Assembly: GCF_016743775.1 (NCBI RefSeq)
Contig: NZ_JAEQMY010000001.1
Coordinates: 310,001 to 374,000 of the forward strand
Length of the DNA stretch: 64,000 nucleotides
Direction: 5' to 3'
Source of the DNA: Microvirga aerilata
GTDB taxonomy: Bacteria > Pseudomonadota > Alphaproteobacteria > Rhizobiales > Beijerinckiaceae
The position numbers and the translations under genes were made by a program. Each line of letters opens with the position of its first letter. The first letter of the stretch is position 1. Shown one piece after another: positions 8,191-16,840 of this stretch. The notes under the pieces were generated by a model that saw nothing but the letters and a program-made list of their open reading frames with translations, did no database searches and was not told where the DNA came from.

Positions 8191-10376
8191 CGACCGGCTC
8201 TCGGGCTGCTAGCGGCAGGTATGGTTGCAAAGGCGGCGCTCGCCAGCGGCACGCCGACGGCTGCTCTCGTCGGGCGAGGTCCAGCGGGAGATGTGGGCTG
8301 GTCCACCTCCTCCACCTGGCCGTCGCGCAGACGCAGGACGCGGTCGGCCAGCCGGATATGGCTCGGCCGGTGCGTTGCCATCAAGATGGTGCAGCTGCCG
8401 CGGCGCGAGGCTATGACATCCGTGAAAGCCCTGGCGCATGCATCGTCGAGTCCGGCGACCGGCTCATCCAGAAGCAGGATCGGGGCATCGCGCAGCAATG
8501 CGCTGGCGAGGGCGATCCGTTGCAGGATGCTGCGCGGCAGCCTGCCACTCTGGTTATCCCCAACGCGAGTATCGAAGCCCTGAGGCAGGGCTTCGATCGC
8601 TTCCAGCACACCAGCCTCTGCTGCCGCCCTACGGAGTTCGGCATCCGACGCGCTGGGACGGGCGAGCCGCAGGTTCTGAGCTACCGTTCCGTAAAGCAAC
8701 CCAGGTGATTGGGGCACCCAGCCGATGCTGCGCCGAAGTACGGCCGGATTGAAGGAGCGCACGTCATGGCCATCGATGCGCACCAGACCGCCCTGTGGAC
8801 GGTAGAGGCCGGCAATCAACAGAAGCAGGGAAGACTTACCCGCGCCTTCCGCTCCGGTCACTGCCACTACCTGGCCATGCTGGATGGCAAAACCGGCGCC
8901 AGCCAGCACCGGTTCCGATTGCGGTAGATAGCGCAAGGTCACGCGATGGAAGACGATCGCCCCTTGTGCCGGTGGCGCCATGCGTGCTTCGAGCGGGCTC
9001 GGCCGCTCTGTCTCCAACGCCATCATACCGTCGACCTGGCGGATGGAGGCCTGGGTCTGCTCCCAACGGGACAGCATGACGAAGAAGGTCTGCATCGGAC
9101 CCAGGACCCGCCAGATCAGCATCATTCCGGCGATCAGCGCTCCCGCGCTCATTGCGCCCGATAGAACAGACAGGACGCCCATGACCACGGCTGCCAACCC
9201 GGACAGGGCAACGAGCGCCTGACTGGCAGTGAGCACCGAGCCTGCCATCGTGCTGACGCGGGCGGACGCCGTCGCAGCGGCAGCGGCAGCGGCAGCATAG
9301 CGCTCGATCCAGCGATCCTCGGCTCCGGCGAGCTTCAGAGTCCGTACCGCTTCCAGGGCTTCGACCGCTAGCGCTTCCCGTGTTTGATTGGCGCGAGCCG
9401 CTTGCTCGATGGCGGATCGCATCGAGCCGCGGGAGACAAGGAACAGGAGCACGAACCCCAGAGCCGTTCCCACCGGCACCAGCGCGATCCAGCCTCCCAG
9501 CACGACCATGAGGATCATGACCAGGAGAGTGAAGGGCATGTCCAGCACGGCCACGGCAAAGCTGCCGGTAAGGAACTCACGGATCGCCGAGAAGTCACGC
9601 AAGCGTGACACCTGGGATGCTGTGCCGGCACGCTCCACCAGGGCGGTCGGCAGCGACATCAGCTGCGTGAACACGGCGCTTGGGACGAGCCGGTCGAGCC
9701 TTTCTGCAATGCGCAGCAGGGCTCGCTGACGCACGGAGCGGAACGCTGCCTCCAGCAGGATCGCAGCGGCGACGCCTGCAACCAGCATGGGGAGGGTTTC
9801 CGGACTGTACCCGGCCACCACAGTGTCGAACACGGCCATCGTGAACACAGGGACGGCAAGCCCGAGAACCGCCATGAGCCCGCTGATGCACAGCAGGGCC
9901 CGGACATCGCCGCGGAATCGTCGAGCGATGCCGCTGAACCAACCCTGGCGCGAGGATCCGGCCTTCGTCTCGCTCACCAGGATCAGGATACCGCGCAACT
10001 CTTCTGGCGCGCAGGGCTCCACCTCGCCGGTAGCGCCATCAAACCGCAGAACCCGACCGGTCTCGTCGCGGTACACGACCGCTGCCCCCCTGCCCTTCGT
10101 CAGCAACAGAGCCGGCAGGCAGCGAAGGTCCAGACGGCCCTTTGAGAGCCGCTCCATCCGCGTAGGATAGCCGAGGACCGCCAGGGTGTTTCGGAGATCG
10201 GTCAGGTCGATATCCGGCTTTGCATGGGGAAGCGCCGCGATCAGGTCGTCAGCTCCGCCCGACCATCCCATCACCCACAGAACCGCCGAAAGGCATCGGG
10301 CAAGATCGGATGGCGCCAGCAGATCTTCCGGCACATGCGCCAGGGCGTGCTGGCGCTCTTCGACAACCAGGCTCAT
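8187..10376 (-). CDS. Type I secretion ABC transporter with N-terminal C39-like domain (LapB type)
   Basis: A 729-residue fusion of a C39-peptidase-like domain (residues about 1-130, no catalytic Cys-His-Asp pattern, hence a substrate-docking domain), an ABC exporter membrane domain with about six helices (residues about 155-430) and an ATPase domain. Walker A GAEGAGKS (508-515), Q-loop Gln556, Walker B LLLDE with Asp637/Glu638 and His669 are intact. The signature is not LSGGQ: residues 613-617 read LPRSI. Its start overlaps the stop of the second ABC gene. The catalytically complete Walker residues suggest that this subunit hydrolyses ATP while pairing with the degenerate partner encoded upstream. 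Confidence 0.92.
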   Translation of the reverse strand: MSLVVEERQHALAHVPEDLLAPSDLARCLSAVLWVMGWSGGADDLIAALPHAKPDIDLTDLRNTLAVLGYPTRMERLSKGRLDLRCLPALLLTKGRGAAVVYRDETGRVLRFDGATGEVEPCAPEELRGILILVSETKAGSSRQGWFSGIARRFRGDVRALLCISGLMAVLGLAVPVFTMAVFDTVVAGYSPETLPMLVAGVAAAILLEAAFRSVRQRALLRIAERLDRLVPSAVFTQLMSLPTALVERAGTASQVSRLRDFSAIREFLTGSFAVAVLDMPFTLLVMILMVVLGGWIALVPVGTALGFVLLFLVSRGSMRSAIEQAARANQTREALAVEALEAVRTLKLAGAEDRWIERYAAAAAAAATASARVSTMAGSVLTASQALVALSGLAAVVMGVLSVLSGAMSAGALIAGMMLIWRVLGPMQTFFVMLSRWEQTQASIRQVDGMMALETERPSPLEARMAPPAQGAIVFHRVTLRYLPQSEPVLAGAGFAIQHGQVVAVTGAEGAGKSSLLLLIAGLYRPQGGLVRIDGHDVRSFNPAVLRRSIGWVPQSPGLLYGTVAQNLRLARPSASDAELRRAAAEAGVLEAIEALPQGFDTRVGDNQSGRLPRSILQRIALASALLRDAPILLLDEPVAGLDDACARAFTDVIASRRGSCTILMATHRPSHIRLADRVLRLRDGQVEEVDQPTSPAGPRPTRAAVGVPLASAAFATIPAASSPRAGR

Positions 10377-12070
10377 GACGCACGCTCCAGCCGGCCATCA
10401 CGGATGGCGAAAGTTCGGTCCGCTATGCCGAGAGTGGATGGGCGGTGCGTGACGATGATCACGGTCACCCTGCCCCTCAGCCCGTCGAGCAGCTTGGCCA
10501 GGCGGGTATCGCTGTCGCCGTCGAGCTGCGAAGTGATATCGTCGAGCAGTAGGATTTTCGGCTCTTCTACCAGCGCCCGTACGACGCCTATGCGCTGGGC
10601 CGCGCCTCGCGGCAGGGGCGTTGCGGCAACGCCCACCGGTGTGTGCCAGCCTCCCGGAAGAGCGCTGGCCACCTGATCCAAGCCCAGCTCCGCAGCCAGT
10701 CGGAGGGCTGCTGCCTCGAGCTGCGGCTGATGCATCGTCAGGTTCTGCAACAACGTGCCGCGCACGAGGGCCGGATCAGGGGGCACCAAGGCGGCCAAGC
10801 GCCGCGCTGGTCCTATGTCGATCTGTGACAGATCCTGTCCGTCAATGAGAACCCGACCATCGCTCGGCTGCAGATCCCCTGCGATCATGCGCAGCAAGGC
10901 AGAGCGGCCGGATCCGTTGGAACCGGTGATGCCGATGATCTCCCCGGGCCTCACGTCCAGAGCCAGGCCCTCGAACAGCCAATGAGAATAGTGAGGAGTG
11001 CGGAAGCGAACGTCCTGCAGGAGAATATGTCCCGCGGTGACACGAAGCGGCGGCCGGTCGAAGTTCCGCTCCTGCGGAAGAGCGCCGATCTCGGCCACTC
11101 GACGCCTGCTTTCAGCAAGCGACTGCAAACGGGACCACAGGGCGACGCCGCCGAGCAGGGGCTGCATCGTGCGTCCCACCAGCATGGTACAGGCGCCCAG
11201 GCCGCCGACGCTGAGCTGACCGGCCAGCACCATATGGCAGCCTAAGGCGGCGACGCCAACGGTCGCAATCTGGGCAAGCAGCAGGCCGCCCTCCTGCCCC
11301 GCCGCGATCGTTTGCGCCAGCGTCCGGCGCAACTGCGCGGAGCCGCCCTGCAAACGCTCGTAGCGACGCTCGAGCAGTGGCTCGGCCCCGAGAACTTTCA
11401 TGCCGTGGATGCAATTGAGCGTATCGAACAGGAAATTGAAACGGCGCTCTTCGGCCATAGCGAGGTTACGGGCTGCCCGCCGTACACGCCGCCCAGTCAG
11501 CGCCGCCAGCAGTCCGACACCACAGAGCAAGGCCAGCGGCACGAGAACCAGCGGACCGGCGAGATACCAGATGCCCACCAGGTAGAGCAGCGCAAATGGA
11601 AGGTCGAGCATCGCCTGCAAGGCAGGCCCCGACCATGCTTCGCGCAGGGTGCTGATCGCCGACAGGCGCTCAGCGTAGTAGCCGTTGCCATGACCCTCCA
11701 GGGCAGCGAAAGGCGCATTGAGCAGGCACTGCATGGCCTGTCGATGTGCTTGGGCTTCGGAGGCGGCCGCCACACGGGCCAGAAGCCGGCCACGCACGTG
11801 CCGCAACAATGCTTCCAGGAGAATGGCTGCGGCTACCGCACTTGCGAGCACCGCCAGAGTGCCCACTGACTTGTTCGGCAAGATCCTGTCATACACCTGC
11901 AGCAATGCCACCGGTAAGGCCAGCGCCAGCAACGTGATCAGCAGCGTTGCCTGGAGCATCGGAAACAGGAACGCGATGCCGAAGCGATTGATAAGCCCTT
12001 TAAACGGGCGAGTCAGCCACAGACCCGCAGATACTGCCGTTGTTCCGGATGAAGTGGCAGACGTGTTCAT
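10373..12070 (-). CDS. Type I secretion ABC protein with degenerate ATP site (partner of the LapB-type ABC protein)
   Basis: A 565-residue exporter half-transporter, PrtD/PrsD-like in size, with membrane helices in residues about 35-300 and an ATPase domain after 340. Several catalytic positions are altered: Walker A reads GSNGSGRS (383-390), replacing the conserved Lys with Arg389; the Q-loop Gln is Pro431; the signature is LPRGA (486-490); the Walker B catalytic Glu is Asp511. Only the H-loop His542 is normal. Being the first gene of a coupled four-gene operon and next to a second ABC protein, it most likely forms a heterodimer in which one nucleotide site is non-catalytic, as described for the RtxB/RtxE pair of MARTX secretion. 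Confidence 0.9.
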   Translation of the reverse strand: MNTSATSSGTTAVSAGLWLTRPFKGLINRFGIAFLFPMLQATLLITLLALALPVALLQVYDRILPNKSVGTLAVLASAVAAAILLEALLRHVRGRLLARVAAASEAQAHRQAMQCLLNAPFAALEGHGNGYYAERLSAISTLREAWSGPALQAMLDLPFALLYLVGIWYLAGPLVLVPLALLCGVGLLAALTGRRVRRAARNLAMAEERRFNFLFDTLNCIHGMKVLGAEPLLERRYERLQGGSAQLRRTLAQTIAAGQEGGLLLAQIATVGVAALGCHMVLAGQLSVGGLGACTMLVGRTMQPLLGGVALWSRLQSLAESRRRVAEIGALPQERNFDRPPLRVTAGHILLQDVRFRTPHYSHWLFEGLALDVRPGEIIGITGSNGSGRSALLRMIAGDLQPSDGRVLIDGQDLSQIDIGPARRLAALVPPDPALVRGTLLQNLTMHQPQLEAAALRLAAELGLDQVASALPGGWHTPVGVAATPLPRGAAQRIGVVRALVEEPKILLLDDITSQLDGDSDTRLAKLLDGLRGRVTVIIVTHRPSTLGIADRTFAIRDGRLERAS

Positions 12071-12570
12071 AACGCTACCTTTGGCCTTTCGGCCATGGAA
12101 TGCTGATGGTGAGTTCTGGGAGTAAATACCGGTCTCTCACCGGTATGGCGGGTGCGGCGTCATGCGTTTGGATCGTCGTCTACTGGGAGAGATCCAATCC
12201 GCCATTGCTGTCGAAGCTCTAAGCTTCCAGAAATCGATGCGGCAAGTCAACGGGAGCTTTTCTTCCGGCGCCTCTGCTTCAAGGCAGGGTTAACACTCGA
12301 TGAAGCCTGCGCCGGAAATGCAAGTGATGCTTATCTTGGACCGAACGATGTAACCGGACAGGCTTCGACAGTGACGAATATGATCACATCATCTTGGCCG
12401 TAATCCTGCTGCGATATTTCAGCTCCTTCGGAGCATCACACCCTGAGTTGTTCCCAACGTTGGCTTCCGAGTAGACGGTCTGGCATTTTTAGCCGGCGGG
12501 TCGGCTCTTACCTTCCTTGGAACCTCGAACACGACGCTGAATTACCCTCAGCAGTGAAAGGAGGCTCGTT
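12071..12570. other. 500-base gap holding the divergent upstream regions of the secretion operon and of the next gene
   Basis: No credible gene: short open frames have neither homology nor ribosome-binding sites. The secretion operon promoter must lie near 12071-12200, but no convincing -35/-10 pair was recognised. AAAGGAGG at 12558-12565 belongs to the gene at 12571. Confidence 0.5.
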
Positions 12571-13047
12571 ATGGCGCAGAACACAACTGTTGTATGGGCA
12601 CAATTCCCATCTCACGAGGCTGCTGAGAAAATCAAAAATCGTTTGATGGATAATGGCTTCGCTCGCAACAGTATCGAAATTTACCGGAATACTGACCATT
12701 CCTGTGATCTGGCTATTCATACGAGCGAGAAGAACCTTGAGCGTGTGGAGAGCCTGCTCCATGCCTCCGCCCCTGTCTATGCGTTTCGGCAGCTACGATC
12801 AGGTGCATTCAGGACCGCTGCCACTCACCCTCTCGTCATCGGCGGGAGCATCGCGCTTGCAGGCTTCCTTCTCTACAGCCTCCTCCCGCGCAACCGCAGA
12901 GCAACCGTTCACTCGGTTCGGGAGATACCAAGGACCCTGAGGCACCTGCCCGAAGCTGTAGTGAATACAGCCAGGGAATTCCCAGAAGCCGCCAGGAACC
13001 TATCAAGTACCGTTTCGCAGACGGTTCGTGATCGTGTCTTCGGTTGA
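12571..13047 (+). CDS. Hypothetical membrane-anchored protein with N-terminal YflT-like fold
   Basis: A 158-residue protein behind a very strong ribosome-binding site (AAAGGAGG, spacing six). Residues 5-65 (VVWAQFPSHEAAEKIKNRL and following) have the alternating pattern of the general-stress YflT-type domain that begins many small stress proteins. One hydrophobic helix follows (residues about 90-107, PLVIGGSIALAGFLLYSLL), then a basic tail with repeated amphipathic segments (HLPEAVVNTAREFPEAARNL). It probably sits in the inner membrane. The role is unknown; two small hydrophilic proteins follow on the same strand, which suggests a stress-response group. Confidence 0.7.
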   Translation: MAQNTTVVWAQFPSHEAAEKIKNRLMDNGFARNSIEIYRNTDHSCDLAIHTSEKNLERVESLLHASAPVYAFRQLRSGAFRTAATHPLVIGGSIALAGFLLYSLLPRNRRATVHSVREIPRTLRHLPEAVVNTAREFPEAARNLSSTVSQTVRDRVFG

Positions 13048-13172
13048 GAGCCCCCTCAGCGCATTTTCACGGGCGCACTGAGTACCAACACTGTGTTCCT
13101 GCTGAGCCTCCCCGAAAGCACCGGACAACAGCAGCCAAACTGACATCAACGCATCAAGCATAAAGGTGACCT

Positions 13173-13382
13173 ATGACCACTCGGAACCATAACAATCGCA
13201 GCGAGAAGCAGAAGGGCCATGTGCCGGACAAGAGTGCACAAAGCGATGATGACAATCGCCACAGCACAGATGCAGGCCCCAAGTCGCGCGGTGATGGCGG
13301 CGGAGGCGCTCCGCGTCACCAGGGCCAAGGCCAAGCCAATGAAGGTGTGGACAATCGCAAGCAGAACCGCGGCCACGGATAG
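13173..13382 (+). CDS. Small disordered hydrophilic protein (69 aa)
   Basis: The product is almost entirely Asn, Gln, Gly, Asp, Lys, Arg and His, with no hydrophobic core (for example RGDGGGGAPRHQGQGQANEG). AAAGGTGA at 13164-13171 is a usable ribosome-binding site one base before the ATG. Composition is like plant and bacterial hydrophilins that accumulate in desiccation or osmotic stress. Its stop codon lies inside a perfect 30-base palindrome (13378-13407). Not recognised as a named family; function unknown. Confidence 0.5.
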   Translation: MTTRNHNNRSEKQKGHVPDKSAQSDDDNRHSTDAGPKSRGDGGGGAPRHQGQGQANEGVDNRKQNRGHG

Positions 13383-13407
13383 ATGGCGCTGATCAGCGCC
13401 ATCTATC
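13378..13407. repeat. Perfect 30-base palindrome over the stop codon of the small hydrophilic gene
   Basis: The half-site GATAGATGGCGCTGA (13378-13392) is followed directly by its exact reverse complement with no spacer. The TAG stop of the upstream gene (13380-13382) is in the left arm. No T-run follows, so this is not a standard terminator; as RNA it would form a very stable hairpin protecting the 3' end or separating the two small genes. Confidence 0.8.
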
Positions 13408-13429
13408 CCTGTCACACTGGAGATCTCAC

Positions 13430-13723
13430 ATGCCAGAAGCGAACGATCCGAAAGCTGGCCAATCATCTGAAAACAACGGACCTGAGTCAGAACCGACAAA
13501 CGGCGATGTTCCGAATCCCGGGCCGACGTCAGATCCAGCCGATCGCGATTTCGGCGACTCGGCAGGCTATGGCAGTGGTGGATCAACGCGTGACTACCAG
13601 GAGGTCGTCGGTGAAAACCCGGTGACGGCCGGCCGCCCCAATCCGCTTGACGCAGTGATCCCGCCCGAAACACATGGGAACAAGGATGAGAACGAGCGGA
13701 ACGAAGAGAGCGGGAGCGTGTGA
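13430..13723 (+). CDS. Small acidic disordered protein (97 aa)
   Basis: A Pro-, Asn-, Glu-, Asp- and Gly-rich product without hydrophobic segments (begins MPEANDPKAGQSSENNGPES). GGAG sits about eight bases before the ATG. It follows the other hydrophilic small protein across the palindrome and a hairpin closes it downstream, so the pair may be one stress-induced unit. No family recognised. Confidence 0.5.
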   Translation: MPEANDPKAGQSSENNGPESEPTNGDVPNPGPTSDPADRDFGDSAGYGSGGSTRDYQEVVGENPVTAGRPNPLDAVIPPETHGNKDENERNEESGSV

Positions 13724-13808
13724 GCAACAGCATGTGAGGTTGAGAAGAACGGACCCTGACCAGGAAGGCTTGCTCTCTGTCCCCACGACCATGAGGCGCA
13801 TGAGTGGT

Positions 13809-13839
13809 GATCTTGATCCTACGGAAAGGGATCAGGATC
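13809..13839. terminator. Hairpin downstream of the small disordered-protein genes
   Basis: GATCTTGATCC (13809-13819) pairs with GGATCAGGATC (13829-13839) with a single G-T pair and a nine-base loop. There is no T-run after it, so it may be a Rho-dependent or RNA-stabilising 3' end. Confidence 0.45.
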
Positions 13840-14204
13840 GCCAACCATGAAGAGCGGTGTCTCCATGGGACAAGGCTATGATTCCAGAATGAACATGAAA
13901 CATGCGCGTCATCTCACCTGTTGCTTCCGCAATGCGAGGAAAGCGGGGCTTGTCAGGCCCAGGGGCCAGCCACTATCTCGAAGCATACCCGCCTGAGCGC
14001 TTCGACACATTCCTGTTCGTCCCGGAGATGCAGTCCGCGATGCCGAACAAGGCTCGCAGAGGCAGCCCTCCCGCTGGCCATCCTCTGGCAGGATATCTGG
14101 TCGGCATGCTCGGGCGACGACGTGCTCAGCGAACCGATTCTCGAATTGGCGGATTAGAATGACACCTCGACAAACGACACAGCAGCGATGAGGCAGGAGA
14201 GCCG
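13840..14204. other. Gap without a convincing gene
   Basis: Two overlapping open frames of 78 and 86 codons (about 13902-14162) have no ribosome-binding site, no recognisable domain and atypical Cys/Ser/Arg-rich composition. GGCAGGAG just before 14205 is the ribosome-binding site of the next gene. Confidence 0.4.
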
Positions 14205-14528
14205 ATGTTTACGTTAGAGATTGGAGGCAAGCCGGTTGCCATCACAGATGCCGACGAGGCTCAGGCGCGGGCGATCTTCGAAAGCGACGAATTCAAGCAG
14301 GACCTGACGGTCATGACCACCGAAGGGATCCCGTTGTGGGACGGTCAAGCTCCCCTCAATGTTCGGTCCGCCTCACAGGAGGAGACTGCGGCCTTTGAGG
14401 TCGCAGATCTGGATCTCGACGATGATGCCGAGGATGAAGAGGACGAGGGCTTGTTCGTAACTTTCCTCGTGCCGATCGACCACGATCACGAGGAAACCTC
14501 AGCCATTCCGCCTCAGCTTCAGAGTTGA
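14205..14528 (+). CDS. Hypothetical acidic protein (107 aa)
   Basis: Residues 1-60 (FTLEIGGKPVAITDADEAQA) look like a small alpha/beta domain; residues 67-85 are an acidic run of Asp and Glu (DLDLDDDAEDEEDEG), followed by FVTFLVPIDHDHEE, a possible short strand with His/Asp. GGCAGGAG precedes the ATG. A conserved-hypothetical of rhizobial relatives is plausible, but no family was recognised. Confidence 0.6.
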   Translation: MFTLEIGGKPVAITDADEAQARAIFESDEFKQDLTVMTTEGIPLWDGQAPLNVRSASQEETAAFEVADLDLDDDAEDEEDEGLFVTFLVPIDHDHEETSAIPPQLQS

Positions 14529-14622
14529 TTGCTCAGGTCAATTTGCGCGTTATTGCACCAGACGGCAGCCAGACGAACCTAGCGGAATTTCAAGCATCCG
14601 CTCAGCAGCACTCGGAGGGGAC

Positions 14623-15588
14623 TTGTCGATACCTACGTCATCCGATCGATCCGCCCGGCCCCTCGTTTCGATCATTACGCCGTGCCTTCTCGGAACGCCG
14701 GCCCAAGCCGCGTTGCTCGATGAAACGCTGCGAACCGTATCCTCGCAGACCTGCCAGGATTACGAGGTGATCCTGGTGGATGATGGCTCGCCGGTCCCCG
14801 TGGCACCCGTGGCAGACGCGCACCTGCGAACCACCACCATCATCCAGGCCAATGCGGGTCCGGCAGTCGCGCGCAATGTCGGTATCGCACAAAGCCGCGG
14901 GCGGTACCTTGTCTTCCTCGATGCGGACGATCACCTGTTGCCCTCCGCACTGGCTGCCGGGATCGAAGCGCTCGAAGCGAACCCGGATGCCGGGTTCGCA
15001 GTCGGACCTCGGGAAGAAATGACGTTCGAGGGCGAGCCCGTGCCGTGGGATGTGCCCCCGCCTCCGTCGCAGTCGGATATCTACCTGCCCCTGCTGCGCT
15101 TCGACTGGTACATCATTCCACCTTCATCGGCCATGTTCCGGCGCGAGGCGGTGGAGTCCGTCGGTGGTTTTCGCGACCCATGGGGTGCCGACGATCTCGA
15201 CTTCTACCTGCGTGTAGCCCACCGTTATAAGGCATTCTGCTATCAGGCACCCGCCGTTACCCGGTATCGCAGGTACAGCACGAGTTCATCACGGGATGGA
15301 GAGCGCATGCTGCGCAGCATCCGCGCTGTCTATGCGCGCCAGTGGCCGCTGGTTGAAGGTGTTCCGGCTGCCGAGGAGGCCTTCCAGCACGGGCTTCGAA
15401 TGCTGACCGAAATCTTTCTCGATTGCGTCGTTGAGAATATCGAGGATCGGCTGCGCTCCGGCGATCGCACGGGTGCTCTCAGGAGCGCCGGGCTGCTCAG
15501 GCTGGAAAGCCCGGAGCGGTGGCAGGCGCTGCACGGCAGATGTCCTGAAGCAGCCATGCTGACCGGGGATTTGGCCGAAGGACGTTAG
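14623..15588 (+). CDS. Family 2 glycosyltransferase
   Basis: A 321-residue GT-A fold enzyme. PLVSIITPCL opens the nucleotide-binding strand, followed by YEVILVDDGS (first Asp pair), NAGPAVARNVGIAQSRGRYL and the DXD-type FLDADDHLLP; GADDLDFYLRVA is the catalytic-base region. It should transfer a sugar from an NDP-sugar onto a glycan or protein. TTG is the only usable start (14623-14625), with GGAGGGG four bases before it; the conserved domain begins 14 residues later. The C-terminal 90 residues are helical. No membrane segment. It may glycosylate a surface product, but nothing beside it fixes the acceptor. Confidence 0.87.
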   Translation: MSIPTSSDRSARPLVSIITPCLLGTPAQAALLDETLRTVSSQTCQDYEVILVDDGSPVPVAPVADAHLRTTTIIQANAGPAVARNVGIAQSRGRYLVFLDADDHLLPSALAAGIEALEANPDAGFAVGPREEMTFEGEPVPWDVPPPPSQSDIYLPLLRFDWYIIPPSSAMFRREAVESVGGFRDPWGADDLDFYLRVAHRYKAFCYQAPAVTRYRRYSTSSSRDGERMLRSIRAVYARQWPLVEGVPAAEEAFQHGLRMLTEIFLDCVVENIEDRLRSGDRTGALRSAGLLRLESPERWQALHGRCPEAAMLTGDLAEGR

Positions 15589-15859
15589 TTCAAGGCCGGG
15601 GCAAGCCAAGAAGATCTGCCGCAGCGCCACTCGTAAGGCAGGGCGACGCCGCTACTGCAGGACCCGCCAACACATGGAGCAGTCCACCTCCGCATGGCCG
15701 GCCTCTTTGAGGCACTCTTGATTGTCAGGAGCCTTAGACCAGGAAGGTTGGGAACCTCCCTTACGGTGAACGCATCTTCCCATTTTGAGCGAAAAGCGTC
15801 GTTCTCCCTGTGCGACTCAAGCACCCTGCACGGTGGGAGCCGTTGATCGGAGTGAGCTG

Positions 15860-16138
15860 ATGGCTGTCTTAAAGCGTGAGTTAGCCTTCGCGGCAGATCG
15901 TCCGATGGAGAACGTAGGGGACTGGTGGCACCTGGTTCTCGATACGGATGCTCCAGGACTTTACGTTGAACACACCTGGATGCATGCCAACCCCCATATG
16001 AACGGCCTGGCTGCCCATGGATCGGAGCGCTACGGGATCAATGATTTTCTCACGCTTGCCGAGGGGCAACCTGCTCATCCAGTACTTATGAGTGCCCTCA
16101 AGGAGATGTTCCGCGAGGCGATACCCACCTCCGACTAG
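15860..16138 (+). CDS. Conserved hypothetical protein (92 aa)
   Basis: The ATG at 15860 is preferred to an upstream TTG in the same frame because GGAGTGAG lies directly before it. The product has a Trp-rich core (NVGDWWHLVLDTDAPGLYVE, then HTWMHANPHMNG) that looks like a compact alpha/beta fold with conserved His residues. No named domain recognised. Confidence 0.5.
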   Translation: MAVLKRELAFAADRPMENVGDWWHLVLDTDAPGLYVEHTWMHANPHMNGLAAHGSERYGINDFLTLAEGQPAHPVLMSALKEMFREAIPTSD

Positions 16139-16245
16139 GATCGGCGTTGAGTAGGTGATCGTCGCCACTCTCATGCCCGAGCCCTCCAGCAACGATGAAG
16201 CGGATCATTCTCCCAAGCGGCCTATGGAGTCTAACGGCTATCCGT

Positions 16246-16731
16246 TCATCCTGGCAGCGGAACCGCCAGTCCAACCTTGACGCGGTCCATGGCGACGAAG
16301 GTACGGAACCGCTTCACGTTGTTATTGCCGAAGAACAGGCGACGTGTGAGCGCCTCGTAGGCTGACATCGTCGGGACCACGACCACCAGCACGAAGTCGG
16401 CCTCTCCCGTGACGTAGTAGCACTGCTGCACCTCCGGAACTGAAGCAAACTCCCGCTTGGCGGCATCGATCAAATCCGCCGTCTCACTGATTACCTCAAC
16501 TTCGACAAAAATGGTGATCGCTTGTCCCACCTGTATCGGATCGATGATCGCGACATGGGCCTGGATGACCCCAGCTTCCTCCATCCGCCGGATGCGGCGC
16601 TGCACGGCTGGAGCCGACAGATTCACAGCCTCGCCGATCACCCGTTGCGGGGTGGAATTATCCCGCTGGAGGATCCTCAGGATTGCGAGATCAAAGCTGT
16701 CGAGCGTGATCGCAAACGAAGCCTTAGACAC
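16246..16731 (-). CDS. Lrp/AsnC family transcriptional regulator
   Basis: A 161-residue DNA-binding regulator starting with GTG. Residues about 10-65 are the Lrp winged helix-turn-helix (DLAILRILQRDNSTPQRVIG, then LSAPAVQRRIRRMEEAGVI); residues about 70-155 are the RAM/AsnC ligand-sensing domain with YYVTGEADFVLVVV and the NVKRFRTFVAMDRVK strand. It is divergent from the ammonia-lyase operon with 109 bases between starts, so it most likely senses an amino acid or diamino acid and controls that operon. Confidence 0.93.
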   Translation of the reverse strand: MSKASFAITLDSFDLAILRILQRDNSTPQRVIGEAVNLSAPAVQRRIRRMEEAGVIQAHVAIIDPIQVGQAITIFVEVEVISETADLIDAAKREFASVPEVQQCYYVTGEADFVLVVVVPTMSAYEALTRRLFFGNNNVKRFRTFVAMDRVKVGLAVPLPG

Positions 16732-16758
16732 TCCGGGCCCTACTCATACGAAAATATC

Positions 16759-16806
16759 TTGCACTCAGCCCTCCCAAATAGAGCGCATTTCTCGCGCGAA
16801 GTGCAA
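16759..16806. promoter_or_regulatory. Candidate Lrp operator in the divergent promoter
   Basis: TTGCACT (16759-16765) and AGTGCAA (16800-16806) are exact inverted copies 34 bases apart, each beside an ATATC or TATC tract, between the Lrp gene and the ammonia-lyase operon. This is the spacing expected when an Lrp octamer wraps two sites. Confidence 0.45.
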
Positions 16807-16840
16807 TATCTTCTCGCCGGCTCAGATTCAGAGGACGGCG

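Noticed and set aside
12152..12403. 83-codon frame upstream of the small stress proteins
   Set aside because: Random composition and no ribosome-binding site; lies in the presumed promoter region.
13902..14162. Overlapping 78- and 86-codon frames
   Set aside because: No ribosome-binding site, no domain, and neither frame has convincing composition.
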